Below, one piece after another: positions 35,025 through 46,616 of a DNA stretch of 64,000 nucleotides. Within the stretch, counting starts at the first letter, position 1; every line of letters starts with the position of its first letter. Under the pieces are notes generated by a model. That model saw nothing but the letters and a program-made list of their open reading frames with translations. It did no database searches and had not been told where the DNA came from. Source of the stretch: Culex pipiens pallens (Eukaryota; Arthropoda; Insecta; Diptera; Culicidae); the NCBI RefSeq assembly GCF_016801865.2, contig NC_068938.1, positions 129,732,689 through 129,796,688 of the forward strand. Direction: 5' to 3'. The translations under genes and the position numbers were made by a program.

Positions 35025-36240
35025 AACATAAGAATTATGCAATAACGCTCTAATTTTTTGTCCAATAACCTATCGACAAGCCTCGATCCGGTAACTCCAC
35101 AGCAATCAAAACAATCCAATTAATCTCGTTCACCAATTCCGTAGAGGCCAAAGGTTTTACCTTCACTTTGACATTTGGCTGATCATGGGCGCTCGCCACA
35201 ACCCTGATTGTCTTCTTCTTTCACCTTATAATCTCTCTCTTCTTACGTGATCTGGGCGTTTCGCCCATAACCTCACATGTCAGAAGCAGCGTTCCCGCTA
35301 ATCTCCCGCCAAGTCAATCAAATGAAGTCTCGCGCCGTGAAACAAAAGACCCCTAGCCCAACTTCCTCGCGAATTGGGGCTGCGAACGGTACCACGGCAA
35401 GGCACACTTTCGCGAATTTTCGCTTTTTTTGCAACGGGGCAAACCTTGGCGAATTGCGCGAACAGATTTAGCAACGCACCCAATCGATTGGGCTTAATCG
35501 CTGGGGCACATACGGTTAAGCAGATTATCTGGCGTACCGTCGTGGAACCAATGAAGCGCGAGAGGGTGACCCTGCCCAAGGGTGATAAGCTGATGCTGGG
35601 CCGGCGAAGCCGGGAAGTAGGTAGTCGCGGAGAGCGGTCAAACTGGAATTGGATTTTCGCGAATTTGAACCAGGTTAGGTTAGGTTATGTTTTGCTTTAA
35701 GGTTAGGTATCTAATAGAGTCTGTGACGTCTACTAGGAGATTTGGTGGAAACTTTTCTAAATCATTTATCAGTTTCTTGAAAAAAGGAATTAAGGACCAA
35801 ACCTCACCTTAAGATAATTAATTTGATTAAATTCTTGAAATTGGTCTGCTCTACTCTTACGAAGGCTCTCTAATCCAACATAGCTTCAGTAGAAAGTGGT
35901 CTAGCTTCTCTCACCCTCGCCTTTCCCAGATCGAGTTGAGGGCGTTCCAATACGTCGTCCAGACGTGAGGTTCGGTCCCCGTCAATGGGTGCCACTTTTG
36001 ATTTGATTGAATTAAATCTCGCTCTCGATTCGCGCTGGCAGCCTCGACAAAGGCCAAAACCAAACAACAGCCAAATTTGCCAAAGCCGGCAACAGGACTG
36101 GCGGAATTCGTCGTGAAACGTGGCGCGAAATTCGATAACAAAAGCCCCACGTTGATGGCCAATAATCTGCAAACCGCGACGCAAGGGAAGTCAATTTCTG
36201 AGTCTGACCGTGTGAATTGGATTGGATTCGCGAGTGAGGC
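35025..36240. other. GC-richer region, no supported gene
   Basis: Less AT-rich than its surroundings, no repeat family recognised. No frame resembles a known protein. Confidence 0.4.
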
Positions 36241-36249
36241 ATGGAACAC

Positions 36250-36977
36250 TAGGGTGTAATATCAAAATCGATTTTCCAGTACAGCATTTTTACAGTTCCT
36301 TTTGGGGTCCTAAATAGCTCCCCAAAGTTTGAGAACGATTGACTTAGACCTCACTTTGCGCAATGCGATTCAATTTTCCATATAAATTTGCATGGGAAAA
36401 TATTTTTTTTGAATTTTAATATTTTAAAAATCCAAGTTTCACGCAGAACTAAAACTGGATTCATAGTCGGATGCTCTGGAAGGTGCTCTACAACTTTCCC
36501 GAAGAGAGTATGGTGCTAACTTGCTCCTGAAAGAAGATACAGCGTCCTCAAAACTCGTCTAAAACGTGATTTTCGAGCAAAAAACACGTTTTACACGAGT
36601 TTTGAACACGCTTTATCTTTTTTTAGGAGTAAGTTAGCACCACACTCTCTTCGGAAAAGTTGTAGAGCATCTTTCAGAGTATTGGAATATGAATCCGGTT
36701 TAAGTACATGCGTGAAATTTATAAATATCAAAATCCAAAAAAATGGTTTTCCCCATACAAATGATGCGTGAAATTTATAAATATCAAAATCCAAAAAAAA
36801 GGGTTTTCCCCATACAAATTCCCATAGAAATTGAATCGCTTTGCGCAAAGTGAGGACTAAACCAATCGTTCCCAAATTTTGGGGAGTTATTTAGGACCCC
36901 AAAAGGAACTAAAAAGTTGCTGTGCTTATTAGATTTGGACAATTTTATTTTTTTCCATACAATTATATTACACCCTA
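36250..36977. mobile_element. Foldback element with 9-bp target duplication, copy 2
   Basis: 728-bp relative of the element at 34427-35015, starting TAGGGTGTAAT and ending ATTACACCCTA. Flanks carry ATGGAACAC (36241-36249 and 36978-36986), exact and 9 bp. It is longer because a segment of about 57 bp containing 'gcgtgaaatttataaatatc' is tandemly duplicated near 36708-36820. Confidence 0.85.
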
Positions 36978-36986
36978 ATGGAACAC

Positions 36987-38857
36987 ATTTAGGTTGGCTG
37001 TTGATGTTTACTATTGAAGATTTACTGAAGGAATTTAATTTCAACTTAAATGAACAATATTGCTGATTATCGCCATACATTAGGAATTCAATTCTCAAAT
37101 CATCAAAATTGCTCTGATTCTTGATTAGAATCACATTTAAATATAATATTGATATCTATGTTAAGCACATACACCCCAAAAAAAGCCCTTCAATATTCAA
37201 AACATCCACCGCAAACGGTTGAGAGTAAAACGGCCTCAAATTAATCTGAGAGAAAATTTAATAAAATCACTTAAAAGAACAAAGAATAAACTGTCGGAAA
37301 AGTTGCCCCGACTCTTTTTGATTTGCGTGAAACTTTGTCTTCAAAACCCGTGGAATTTTTTTAACAATACTTAAAAATATCAACATTCAACAAATATTTC
37401 ATCAACAAAGTCTTTTAATCGAAATCATAGATGTTTTCATTTGATATACGTTCGTAACAAACTAACGTTTTTCAATAAAATCCGTATTTGAATTTTCTTA
37501 CTAAGTATATGATTAGTTTAGCTTAGATTTTTTTTTAAATGCTTTCTCTTATTTCTGTTGATTAAATAATAGCATTTTTTTGTGAAAGTACCGTGCAGTG
37601 AATACAGTCAACATTCTTTAAGTTGATTTTACATGGACTATGGTTGGAGGAAGCAATCACAATATGAAACAAAGATTTGAGCATCGATGGTACTGTATTT
37701 CTTTTTCTCCATAAACTTACTAAATTTAATCAAATTTCACAATTTGACTGCCATTTTATTTTCAAGGTAGGAATACAAAAAATAAGAAGATCAAAACGTG
37801 GTTTATTGAAGAACAAATTAAAAAATTTGATCCAAGCAAACAGGCCTTAGAATATTTATGTTTTTTTCTCTAGTTTTTGTTTTTTTTTTTTTTCAATTTT
37901 ATAGATTTTGGTACAGATATTCTTGCTTCCAGACTTTTTAAGGAATTTCTTGAAGGAGGAGTTATGAAAACTTTTCAGAACATTTTAATGGACTGTAAAA
38001 GTTTTTCAAAGTGCCATATGAAACTCAAGTTGAATTCATTATTTTGGAAATGAAAGATTATGCAATCATGTTTTGATTTTGAAATACATTAAATTTAAAA
38101 AAGGGGAAAAAGAAGCGAATCAGAGAAAACTTTTAAGCTTTATAAAGCAAATATGTTGTGAAAAAAACAATAAAAATGTAAACATGCGCTTGAATAATAT
38201 GATATTAATTTAAAAGTACTTTCTATAGCTTTAAAATTAGATGTTCAAGCTTATTTTAACATTTTTAATAATCCGTGAAATTTTGTTTTTTGGAATTATG
38301 GTCCCCGTGAAAATTGCATTTTTTTAGCGTGAAAAACTTAAAATTCCACACAAGACAAAAAAAAGTACAAAAAACCTCTGGCATTTTTCGTTACTGAACT
38401 GTTATAATTTTTTTGTACTTTTCAAATCTGTAATAACCCAGAAGGGTAATTTTCTAATTTAGTACAAAAAAAAAACATTTTAAAATTTCGTGTTTTTTTT
38501 TTCATTGCATGGTATTATTTTAGAGTATAACAATATTCTACAAAGTTGTAGAGCAGACAATAAGGCTTTCTAGTCAGAAATTTACCAACACATTCAAAGT
38601 ATGTTTACATTACAGCTGGAGGTTTGTTTGCATCAGATTTCCTATCTCTTTCTAGCAAAAAATTTTTATCTGGCGAATTCTACATACTTTGCAGGGCTGT
38701 GACAGCTTGAGCTTGATCATTGTTTGCATCAGGACACTGCACTGTGATGAGAAGTTTTTCATTTTTGGGTTAAATTATATTTTTTCACTGGGCCTAGAAA
38801 GCCTTATAACAAAAACTGTTATATGAACAAAAAGTGTTTGCTTGTAACCATTATTGT
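36987..38857. other. AT-rich spacer, no gene seen
   Basis: Very AT-rich; the 37302-37335 part carries a fragment of the foldback family ('gttgccccgactctttttga'). No coding sequence. Confidence 0.4.
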
Positions 38858-39076
38858 TACCGTAATCTGGGGTGAATCGGGACTACAGTCTGAATAGGGA
38901 CAGCAGTTTTTAGAGCACCTAAAGCTTTTAAATTTGAAAACGGATGTACACATTTTGTTGGCCTGAGTCTGTTCTAACCGAAACCAACCAGAAAAATCAA
39001 AATATTGTGTTCCAACATGGTTAAAACTGCTGTCCCAATTCGCCCCATTTGTCCCGATTGACCCCAGTTTACGGTA
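38858..39076. mobile_element. CCGTAATCTGGGG-family MITE, copy 2, TA-flanked
   Basis: Starts TACCGTAATCTGGGG and ends CCCCAGTTTACGGTA, with TA at each end as expected for a TA target site. Interior closely matches 33950-34166. Confidence 0.75.
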
Positions 39077-39969
39077 TTGCAAGTTATTGCAATCTTCGAG
39101 GAAAAAAAAAGTTTTGAAAAAGTTACTTTTTCTGTACCTCTGTGTTTAGTTATTCGTATCTGTTGTGTGACCTTCAACGGCGATGATCGAATAATGACCA
39201 ACTTTTCCAAAACACCAAGAAAGCGAAATGATCAAAATACAATGGATGAAAAAATTTATGATTTATTTATTCTCTCAGTCTCATGAAGAGACTCTCTTCG
39301 CTGTACCTTTTTATACTAATTCAGAACTACTTTGGGAATATATATATCTTGATACCTGAAGCAACATAAGTTCAAATTTCCAAATTTCCTCTAGTAGAGT
39401 GAATTCCATCATGCAACTGTCAATTCAGTCCATCGTAGTTACGGTGTTATTCTAGAACCACCTCACCTTAATCTATCCTAAGGGGACATTGTGTCAGTTT
39501 CATGTCTTCGACCTTTACATATTCGATTTCCCCTCTTTTTTTATGCATTCCCGCCCCGTCCAAACCACCACCGGCGCGGTAATTACACTCAAATTAAGCA
39601 ACCAATTTCTCATCGCGCGGGACAATCAAAATCATTAAGGTCTGTGCGCGCCCATAGGAGACATTCACCAGCAGTAGATCGATGCATCGGCGCGCTGCTG
39701 GTGGGAACGAAATCGGATCATCGCTGGCCGCGCTGTTTGAAAATTGTAATTAAATATCGTGTTACATGGGCGATGGTTGAGGAAACGCTGAAGGGGGTAG
39801 TTTCAGGTAAATCGAAATCACTAGAAACAGTAGTAAAATGTACCAGCGCTAGACGCTGCCGGCTGGCGGCGACTTGGAGTCAGTCATGGGGAAACCCGTG
39901 CACCGGGCATTCACCTCGGCTTTTTTCGGACCATCTTCGATACTTAAAATGCCGCTACGATGGGGATCA
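39077..39969. other. Mixed spacer, no supported gene
   Basis: The first 130 bp carry fragments like the centre of the foldback family. From 39480 the sequence is GC-richer. A 177-codon open frame at 39491-40024 has no recognisable motif and runs into the next MITE, so it is not called. Confidence 0.4.
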
Positions 39970-40107
39970 GTGGGGTAAAGTGGGACAAAACAACTCTGAT
40001 CTTCTTACAGAAGATGGTTATTGATCCAATTTTTGACAAATCCGAGGTCTTCTAACTTCTGGCCGTTCTCCAAATTTGGAAAGTCCACTTTATCCCACGT
40101 GCCCCAC
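39970..40107. mobile_element. Short MITE with GTGGGGTAAAGTGGGA ends
   Basis: GTGGGGTAAAGTGGGA at the left and the inverted CCACTTTATCCCACGTGCCCCAC-like block at the right bound a 138-bp unit. The arms are imperfect, with an extra CAC in the right arm. Confidence 0.5.
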
Positions 40108-42227
40108 AAAAAAAGTTACGTTAAAACAAACCGGCGTGGTGTGGTGGCTGGTTGCATCTGCCAAGCTGATGATGATGATGGTGATGGTTTTCACTTTAGG
40201 ACTCCACGGTCCACCGGATAGTACCTCTCTCTCTGTAGAGTTGAAACACGCGAGCACACGTGGCGGTCGGCGACGAACGTGTTATTTCCAAAAATATCTT
40301 CGTCCCAAATGTTTCAAGCCGCGATGCATCACGCAATGGGCTAGAAAAAGGGTTAGACCAAGCTGGGAGAGGAAACTTCTTCGGGACGGCAGTTTTTGAT
40401 GTTGCAATCACGTGGTACATGATGAAATGATGTGTTTTCGGACTAATTAACAGTTGGTTAGAACTTCCTGGTTGGCATGATACGCACAAGACTGATATTT
40501 CTTGTTTTGAATGATACATTTTAAAGGACGTTTAGACCGACCTTATATGGACCTTGTATGGATAGTAATTATAATAAATAGAAATTAGCTCACATGGTTT
40601 CAAGAAATTTTATGTTCCCACGAGAAATAAATAAAACTAATTTTATATGGCGATATAAAACCAAACCAAACAAACCTATTCAATCAAGGTGTGGAAACCC
40701 CACCATACAAAGTTTCGCAATAATCAATTTTCACTTGGCGCACCAATTTTCTCCACCCAACTGGCGTCATCCAATCCCACCGTAAATGAATTGCAGTTAA
40801 TTTCCGTTCAAAATTTAACAAAATTACCACCCAAGCGCGGCAAACACACACCGACACAGATATTGCATCCGCGATCAACGTCAACGAAAATCGATTATCG
40901 AAATTAAACCAACTCCTCACACTCACAAAGTGTGTCGGCTTTTGTGGGCACCTTTTCCGCGCACTTTCCTTTTTGGAAAATTTGCAATTGAAATCGATTT
41001 TCTCAGCGATTAGCGCCGCAAGGTAAAAGTCAGCCGCACGCAACACAGCCGGCAGCGAGTGTGTGCATAAAAGCCGTTTATTGTTTCGGATTTTTACGAC
41101 CATTTGCAGATATAATTCGAGAGTTGGGCAATTTTCACAAGATTGGCTAATGGGCGGGAGCGTTGCCATAACTGACAATTTTCCGACGAGCGCGAGGGGT
41201 GTGAAGATTGGCGGGTGGAGTCGTTGCTTTTGATAACTTAATTAGTCCTAATTCCGGTGCTTGCAACAATGGTGTGTACAGAAGCTTCAAGGAGCATTAA
41301 GTTGAGCGGTTATAAATGTAAACATCATTTATCACCTGGTTGGTGGTGGAGTTAGGAAAAAAAACACCTGTTCCATTGTTTTGAGCCTGGATGGTGCACT
41401 GCTTTGATGGAGTTTGTAAAAAAAGTTAATTTCACCAACAGTAGCGCAGTTCGCAAAAAAATATGGGTTTAGAGTCGGTAACGAGATTCGATCCCGAGAA
41501 CTTTAACTTATCAAATCACGGTTCGATGAATATGTGAAGGTTACTTGCCAATAATATGATTGTTCCGGAGATAACTTTCATACAGAAAAGTGAAGCCTGA
41601 TTTTCAACAAACTATATAAATATCACTTAAGTGATCATAACTTGAGCCAGGGTTGCCAGATCTTCCAAATATAAAACTCATTTGGAAGCTCTTCCAATTA
41701 TCTATCAAACGATGATATTATGATACGATTTCTGGCCATTTATCCAACATCAGGGTGAATGGGAAAACACTTGTATATACATAACTTTTGAACAGAATGA
41801 CACACTAGCAGCTTCCTGAAGTCACCGCTAGAGGCGCTATCAATATTGTTTACGTGTGGTTTTTGAAAAGGTCGCATGAAATACGTACATAATTATTTCT
41901 CCAAATTATTTTTTTTTTTGCACTTTTTCACTATCTTTGCAATTATATTTGAGATAATAAGAATAACAAGTATTACGTAAGTTCCTCCACATTTTATATT
42001 TATTATATCAAAATATTACCCAGTTCTACTTGACCATTCAAAAAATGCAACACAAGACACTAAACTAAAAATTAAATAGATTCAATTTCCTTGAAACAAA
42101 ATATATTACGTTTGATTCTTTCTGACCGTTGGTTTGAACTGAATTGCGCTTTTTGAATACTTACTAAATTTCTAAATACTGTTTAAAACTAGTATTAACT
42201 GAACACGAAAGTGCCAACATTACCAAC
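40108..42227. other. Region without a supported gene
   Basis: GC-richer to about 41260, AT-rich afterwards. No frame resembles a known protein. Confidence 0.4.
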
Positions 42228-42234
42228 ATTGGGT

Positions 42235-42937
42235 CACAGAGAACAGATGTACATCTAAGCTCTAACTTGTGTGTAAACACTGTTGCACTAAAAAAAATGC
42301 GTTGCATACAATCTTGCATCAAAGAAATTAGAGTGGGCAGGATACGCTTGGCGGCACCACCGTCGCTGCTGAGAATACTTGACATAACAATGAAAAAGGC
42401 TCAATAATTTTGAAAGAAAATAAATGTTAACCTCGTTTAAATATAAAATTCACTTCAGTATAATTCTCGACTTTTTTTTGATTAGGTCCTATAAACATAT
42501 GAAAGACAAAAGTATATTGGTCCTTTTCAAAAAAAACTCTGGAATTCCAGTTTATTAAAAAAAAAAAGCAAAAATGCATTAACATTAACGAAAACATAAC
42601 AGAAAATTCATTCAAAAATGATTTTTCAAGCGACAACTTAAAATAGCTCCTTTACACATATTATGTCCGATTTCGTTTTGTTTAACTTCTTTGGCGCGTA
42701 AAATTGCAACCCTCTGATGAAGGACAGTCAGACATTGGTCTGATGTCATTCGTACGGAATGTTTTATGCAGTGATTAGATGGTCCAACGTTCTGCTACTG
42801 TAGGCCATCATGATTTTGGAAGTGGCGCTATCTAGGCGGATGGTGCACACCCTAGCTCTTTTCAACGTATTTTGGTTTGAATTTTCACACACATTTTTCA
42901 ATGTTGTTTGTTCAATGATATACATCTGTTCTCTGTG
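42235..42937. mobile_element. Inverted-repeat element with CACAGAGAACAGATGTA ends
   Basis: CACAGAGAACAGATGTACATC at the left is mirrored at 42917-42937 with one change (GATATACATCTGTTCTCTGTG). Flanks carry ATTGGGT (42228-42234 and 42938-42944), a 7-bp direct repeat. The 703-bp interior shows no transposase frame. Confidence 0.7.
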
Positions 42938-42944
42938 ATTGGGT

Positions 42945-45792
42945 GCTCGATTGAATTAAATTTTGTTCCCCTAGTTCAAATGCGAGATTAAATGTAAATC
43001 ATTAACAAAAATAAATAAAAAAAAAAAAGTTATTTTTTTGTAAATTATGACCGATGCACATACGACCTTTTCAAACGCCACGCGTTAAAAATTTGGTTCG
43101 ATTTTGACTTCACTTGCTTTGTATGTGGATGACAGTCGTGACGTATTGTTTATTGTTGAGGAGGGTCTACGAGCTTTATGTGAAAAGTTTATTTTTAAAG
43201 CAGGATTATTGCTTTATCTCAGTGAGGTAGGCAAAACAGCGAAAACCAAGCTTAAAAATAATTCTTCATTGTCTTACCTCATCTAGTAATTGAGAAATCG
43301 TTGACGAAGAAAATAGTCTCCTCCGTTCTCTTAAAAGAGCATCAAAGATTAAACGATATTTTCATGAATCTCTCTGATATTTTCTGCAGACACCACTAGA
43401 TAGAATAGATTTGATATTTTTTTCTAAAAGGCTTTTCAGATTTTGCTTTAGTGAGAACTCAGTGGAACTTTTTGAATGAAGATCACTGCTTAAAGAATAA
43501 AAAGAGAATAAACGAAATGATACGTTCTTCCTTAGTGAGTAAACCAAGCAAATTTTTTTAAGTTTATAAGTTTCATAAAAGTTATGAAAATTACATACAG
43601 CCTAATCACTAATCAGCCATTTATGGCCTACTAAAACCCTAATATGTTACTTATAAAATTGTCAACAATATTACTTTCAAATATTCCAGAGTGTTCTTTA
43701 GCGCAGCAGCATGAGTCAATGTTTATTTTTGCACCTAGTCAAACTCATGAGGATGCATCCCAACAGCGCATTGAAGAACATTCAACGAGACAGCATCTTT
43801 TTTCTCGCACTGCACTTCGAAACCAAGTGACACGGTTTATCACTTTCGTGAAGAGCCAATTCGAGTCCCCAAAGAGGGGGCATAAAATTAGAACCTCCGC
43901 GCAATGCAACGACAGCGATTCGGGTGTTCTGGGAAAGCACATCAACATCTCAAGTTGGGAAATTTTCATGCATTTTCACTCCCTGATAAGTTGGTTGTCA
44001 CGTCGTTAAAATTGGAAAGAACGCTCTCCAAGTGAGTGTGTGATTCTTATTTTTAGTACGTTAAAAAAGGGCAAAACGACCAAAGGTAAAAGTGAAAATT
44101 AACGCATAACGCACCATGTCGTTTAACGCGTACAGGAGAGGCTTATTTTTAGAACGAGATTTCCCTCCTGAGACAGACGAGTGTTGGATGCAGTTTTTAG
44201 AAGGAAATTCTTTCAAGATCTGTCAAATGTGATTTCACCTTAAATGTGACGACTGATTTTATGTTGTTTGAAAGAAACAATGAATAATCACAGAAAACTG
44301 TGTCTTTTGTTTGAACATTTTGAAACTGGATGTAACAAAACTAGATTGTATCGCTCAACGTAACGACAATCGCATTATTTTATTAATTGGCACACAATAA
44401 AAAAACGGCACCCACTTCAAACCAATCTCATCTCGTCACGCCCCTAATTCAGCCTGACACTTGCTGCGTAACTTCCGTCAAAGTTGAGCACCCTGGGAGA
44501 TTTCCGGCCCCGATAGTTCCACCCCGGTGGACCTTCATCACCGTCAACGAGGTATCACATGACTTTAAGTTATCACCTTCATCTCCACTGCCTTTCACCT
44601 GTTTGGAGTGCCTTATTAGTGGCAAGTTTTTTTTGCTTCTTTATTTTCTCAAATCATGAACCTTTACAACCATATCGGAACTTGTTGAACTTGGCAGCTC
44701 GTATATGAGCGAAGCCGCGTTCCGGTGGCTGGAGCCGCTCCCGAAAACGTCAAAATATAACCTGGGCACACTTCCAGTCTTGTGTCAAGTTTACCGCGAG
44801 TTGTCAACAAACGATGCGAAACTAATTTCTGTTGGCAGTTGCGTTTGCCGTTGGAAGGTTTGAAGACAAATTTTAAGAAGTTTATGTTTGCTTAAAAGAT
44901 AAAGGTGAAAACAATGACAGCTTACTTGTAAAAACATAATTCAAAACAATATTTTAATTTAAATAAGCAACCCTTATTACCTACATTTGAAATGATGATA
45001 AATTTTCCACTTAAATTCGTACACCGATCAAAAAAATATTGCGTCTGGGGTCTGAGATTTCCTAAACCTGTCCACGACCCATACAATTTTTTTTTGCATG
45101 GACAATTGTTCACGAGGGCGGGGGTTGAGATTTCAAAAAAGTCCACTTGGTTTTTGGATGGTCCCGTAGTTCACTTTCACGATATTCCAAACAATCTAAC
45201 TTTTCCTTAATTTTCATTATTTTTTATTATTTTTATATATGCATCTAAAACTTCTATTGGCCAATTTAGGCCAAACTAAAGCGTAAAATTTCCAGGGATA
45301 TTCCATAAAAATATTTTTTAATATAAAAAAAGGTATGTAAATATTAATCTCTCAAACTCGTCACAGGGGCAAGTTTAAAGGATATTTTAGGGTTGTAAAG
45401 TTGGAGTATGGATTAATTTTACACACTGTTCAAACACATTGTTTGCCTTTCTTACTATTTGATTCATTGTACGAAAAACAGATTTTTATTTTAATTAATT
45501 TGATTTAGGAAAAGTGTATTTTTTACATGTAGTTAAGGAAAAAATGAATCTTCACAACAATTTTAACCATTAAAGTTGCTTTCCTTTACAATTGTGTTGT
45601 TAAATATTAATCAGAACCATGATCAAAATAGTTTTCTACATCTTTTGGATCTCTAATTAACGATCATTTTAATTTTAGAAAAATTAAAGTTACATATACA
45701 GCAATTCCATTTGAAAAGAGCCTAAACCGAAAAAAAAGTTCTCCGATCGGGCTCAAAATTTTTCTGTGGGTTCCTTAGCCAAAATAATTAAT
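42945..45792. other. Region without a supported gene
   Basis: The part at about 43700-45200 is less AT-rich. No recognisable protein, RNA gene or bounded repeat. Confidence 0.4.
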
Positions 45793-46396
45793 ACGACGAA
45801 ACAAAGAGGAACGCAAAAAGTAACTTTTTCAAAACTTTTTCATAAAATCGCGATAACTCGTGATGTTTAGAAGCAAACCCCTTATGTTTTTATACCAAAT
45901 TTTTGTAATTGTCTGTTTTACAACTTTGTAGAACATTGTTACACTCTAAATAATAACCCTGCATAGTTAGAAAAAACACGAAATCTTAAAATGAAAAAAA
46001 AAATGTTCTAAATGTAAAAATGACCCTTCTGGTCCAATGAAGATTCGAAAAGTACATTAAATTTCCCTTGAAATGACATGTTCCAAAAACAGTACAGTTT
46101 AGTAACGGAAAATGGCAGAGTTTTTAAAAATTTTAGGTGTTTTTTTCTATAAAAAATACGTTTTTTCGGAATTCTGAGTACGCCATCAAATCGGACGTAC
46201 AATTTTACATAAAAGTCTCTTTGACACCAAATTTCTATCTCATCACCGTTTCAGGCTGCACATTATTGAAAAACACCTCTTTTTTCACATGTCTAAAAAT
46301 TGAAGGGGTCGTACCGTCCCTCCGTCATGAGATATAATAAAAACGGACCTCGGATTTGTGATCAGGGACAAATTTTTTTTTTTGAATTAAATATAC

Positions 46397-46402
46397 TTTA
46401 TT
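46397..46402 (-). terminator. Polyadenylation signal of the retrotransposon
   Basis: AATAAA on the minus strand, 13 nt before the A tail (46373-46383). Confidence 0.7.
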
Positions 46403-46616
46403 GAATCTTTCTTATAATAATTACATTTGGTTTACATAATAAGTGGTCAGCTGTGGCTCTTCAGCTTTAGTTTGCTTTTCGTGATTTAAACACTGTTCAT
46501 TTTCTTAACTTTAAAAGTATATGATTTATCATTTTTGTAACACTAGGTACAACGAGGAAAAAAAAAAAAATAAGAAAACATAACATAACTTAAAACTAAC
46601 TTAATCTTAACATAAA

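Noticed and set aside
39491..40024. 177-codon + strand open frame
   Set aside because: No recognisable motif, low-complexity start, and it runs into a MITE at 39970.
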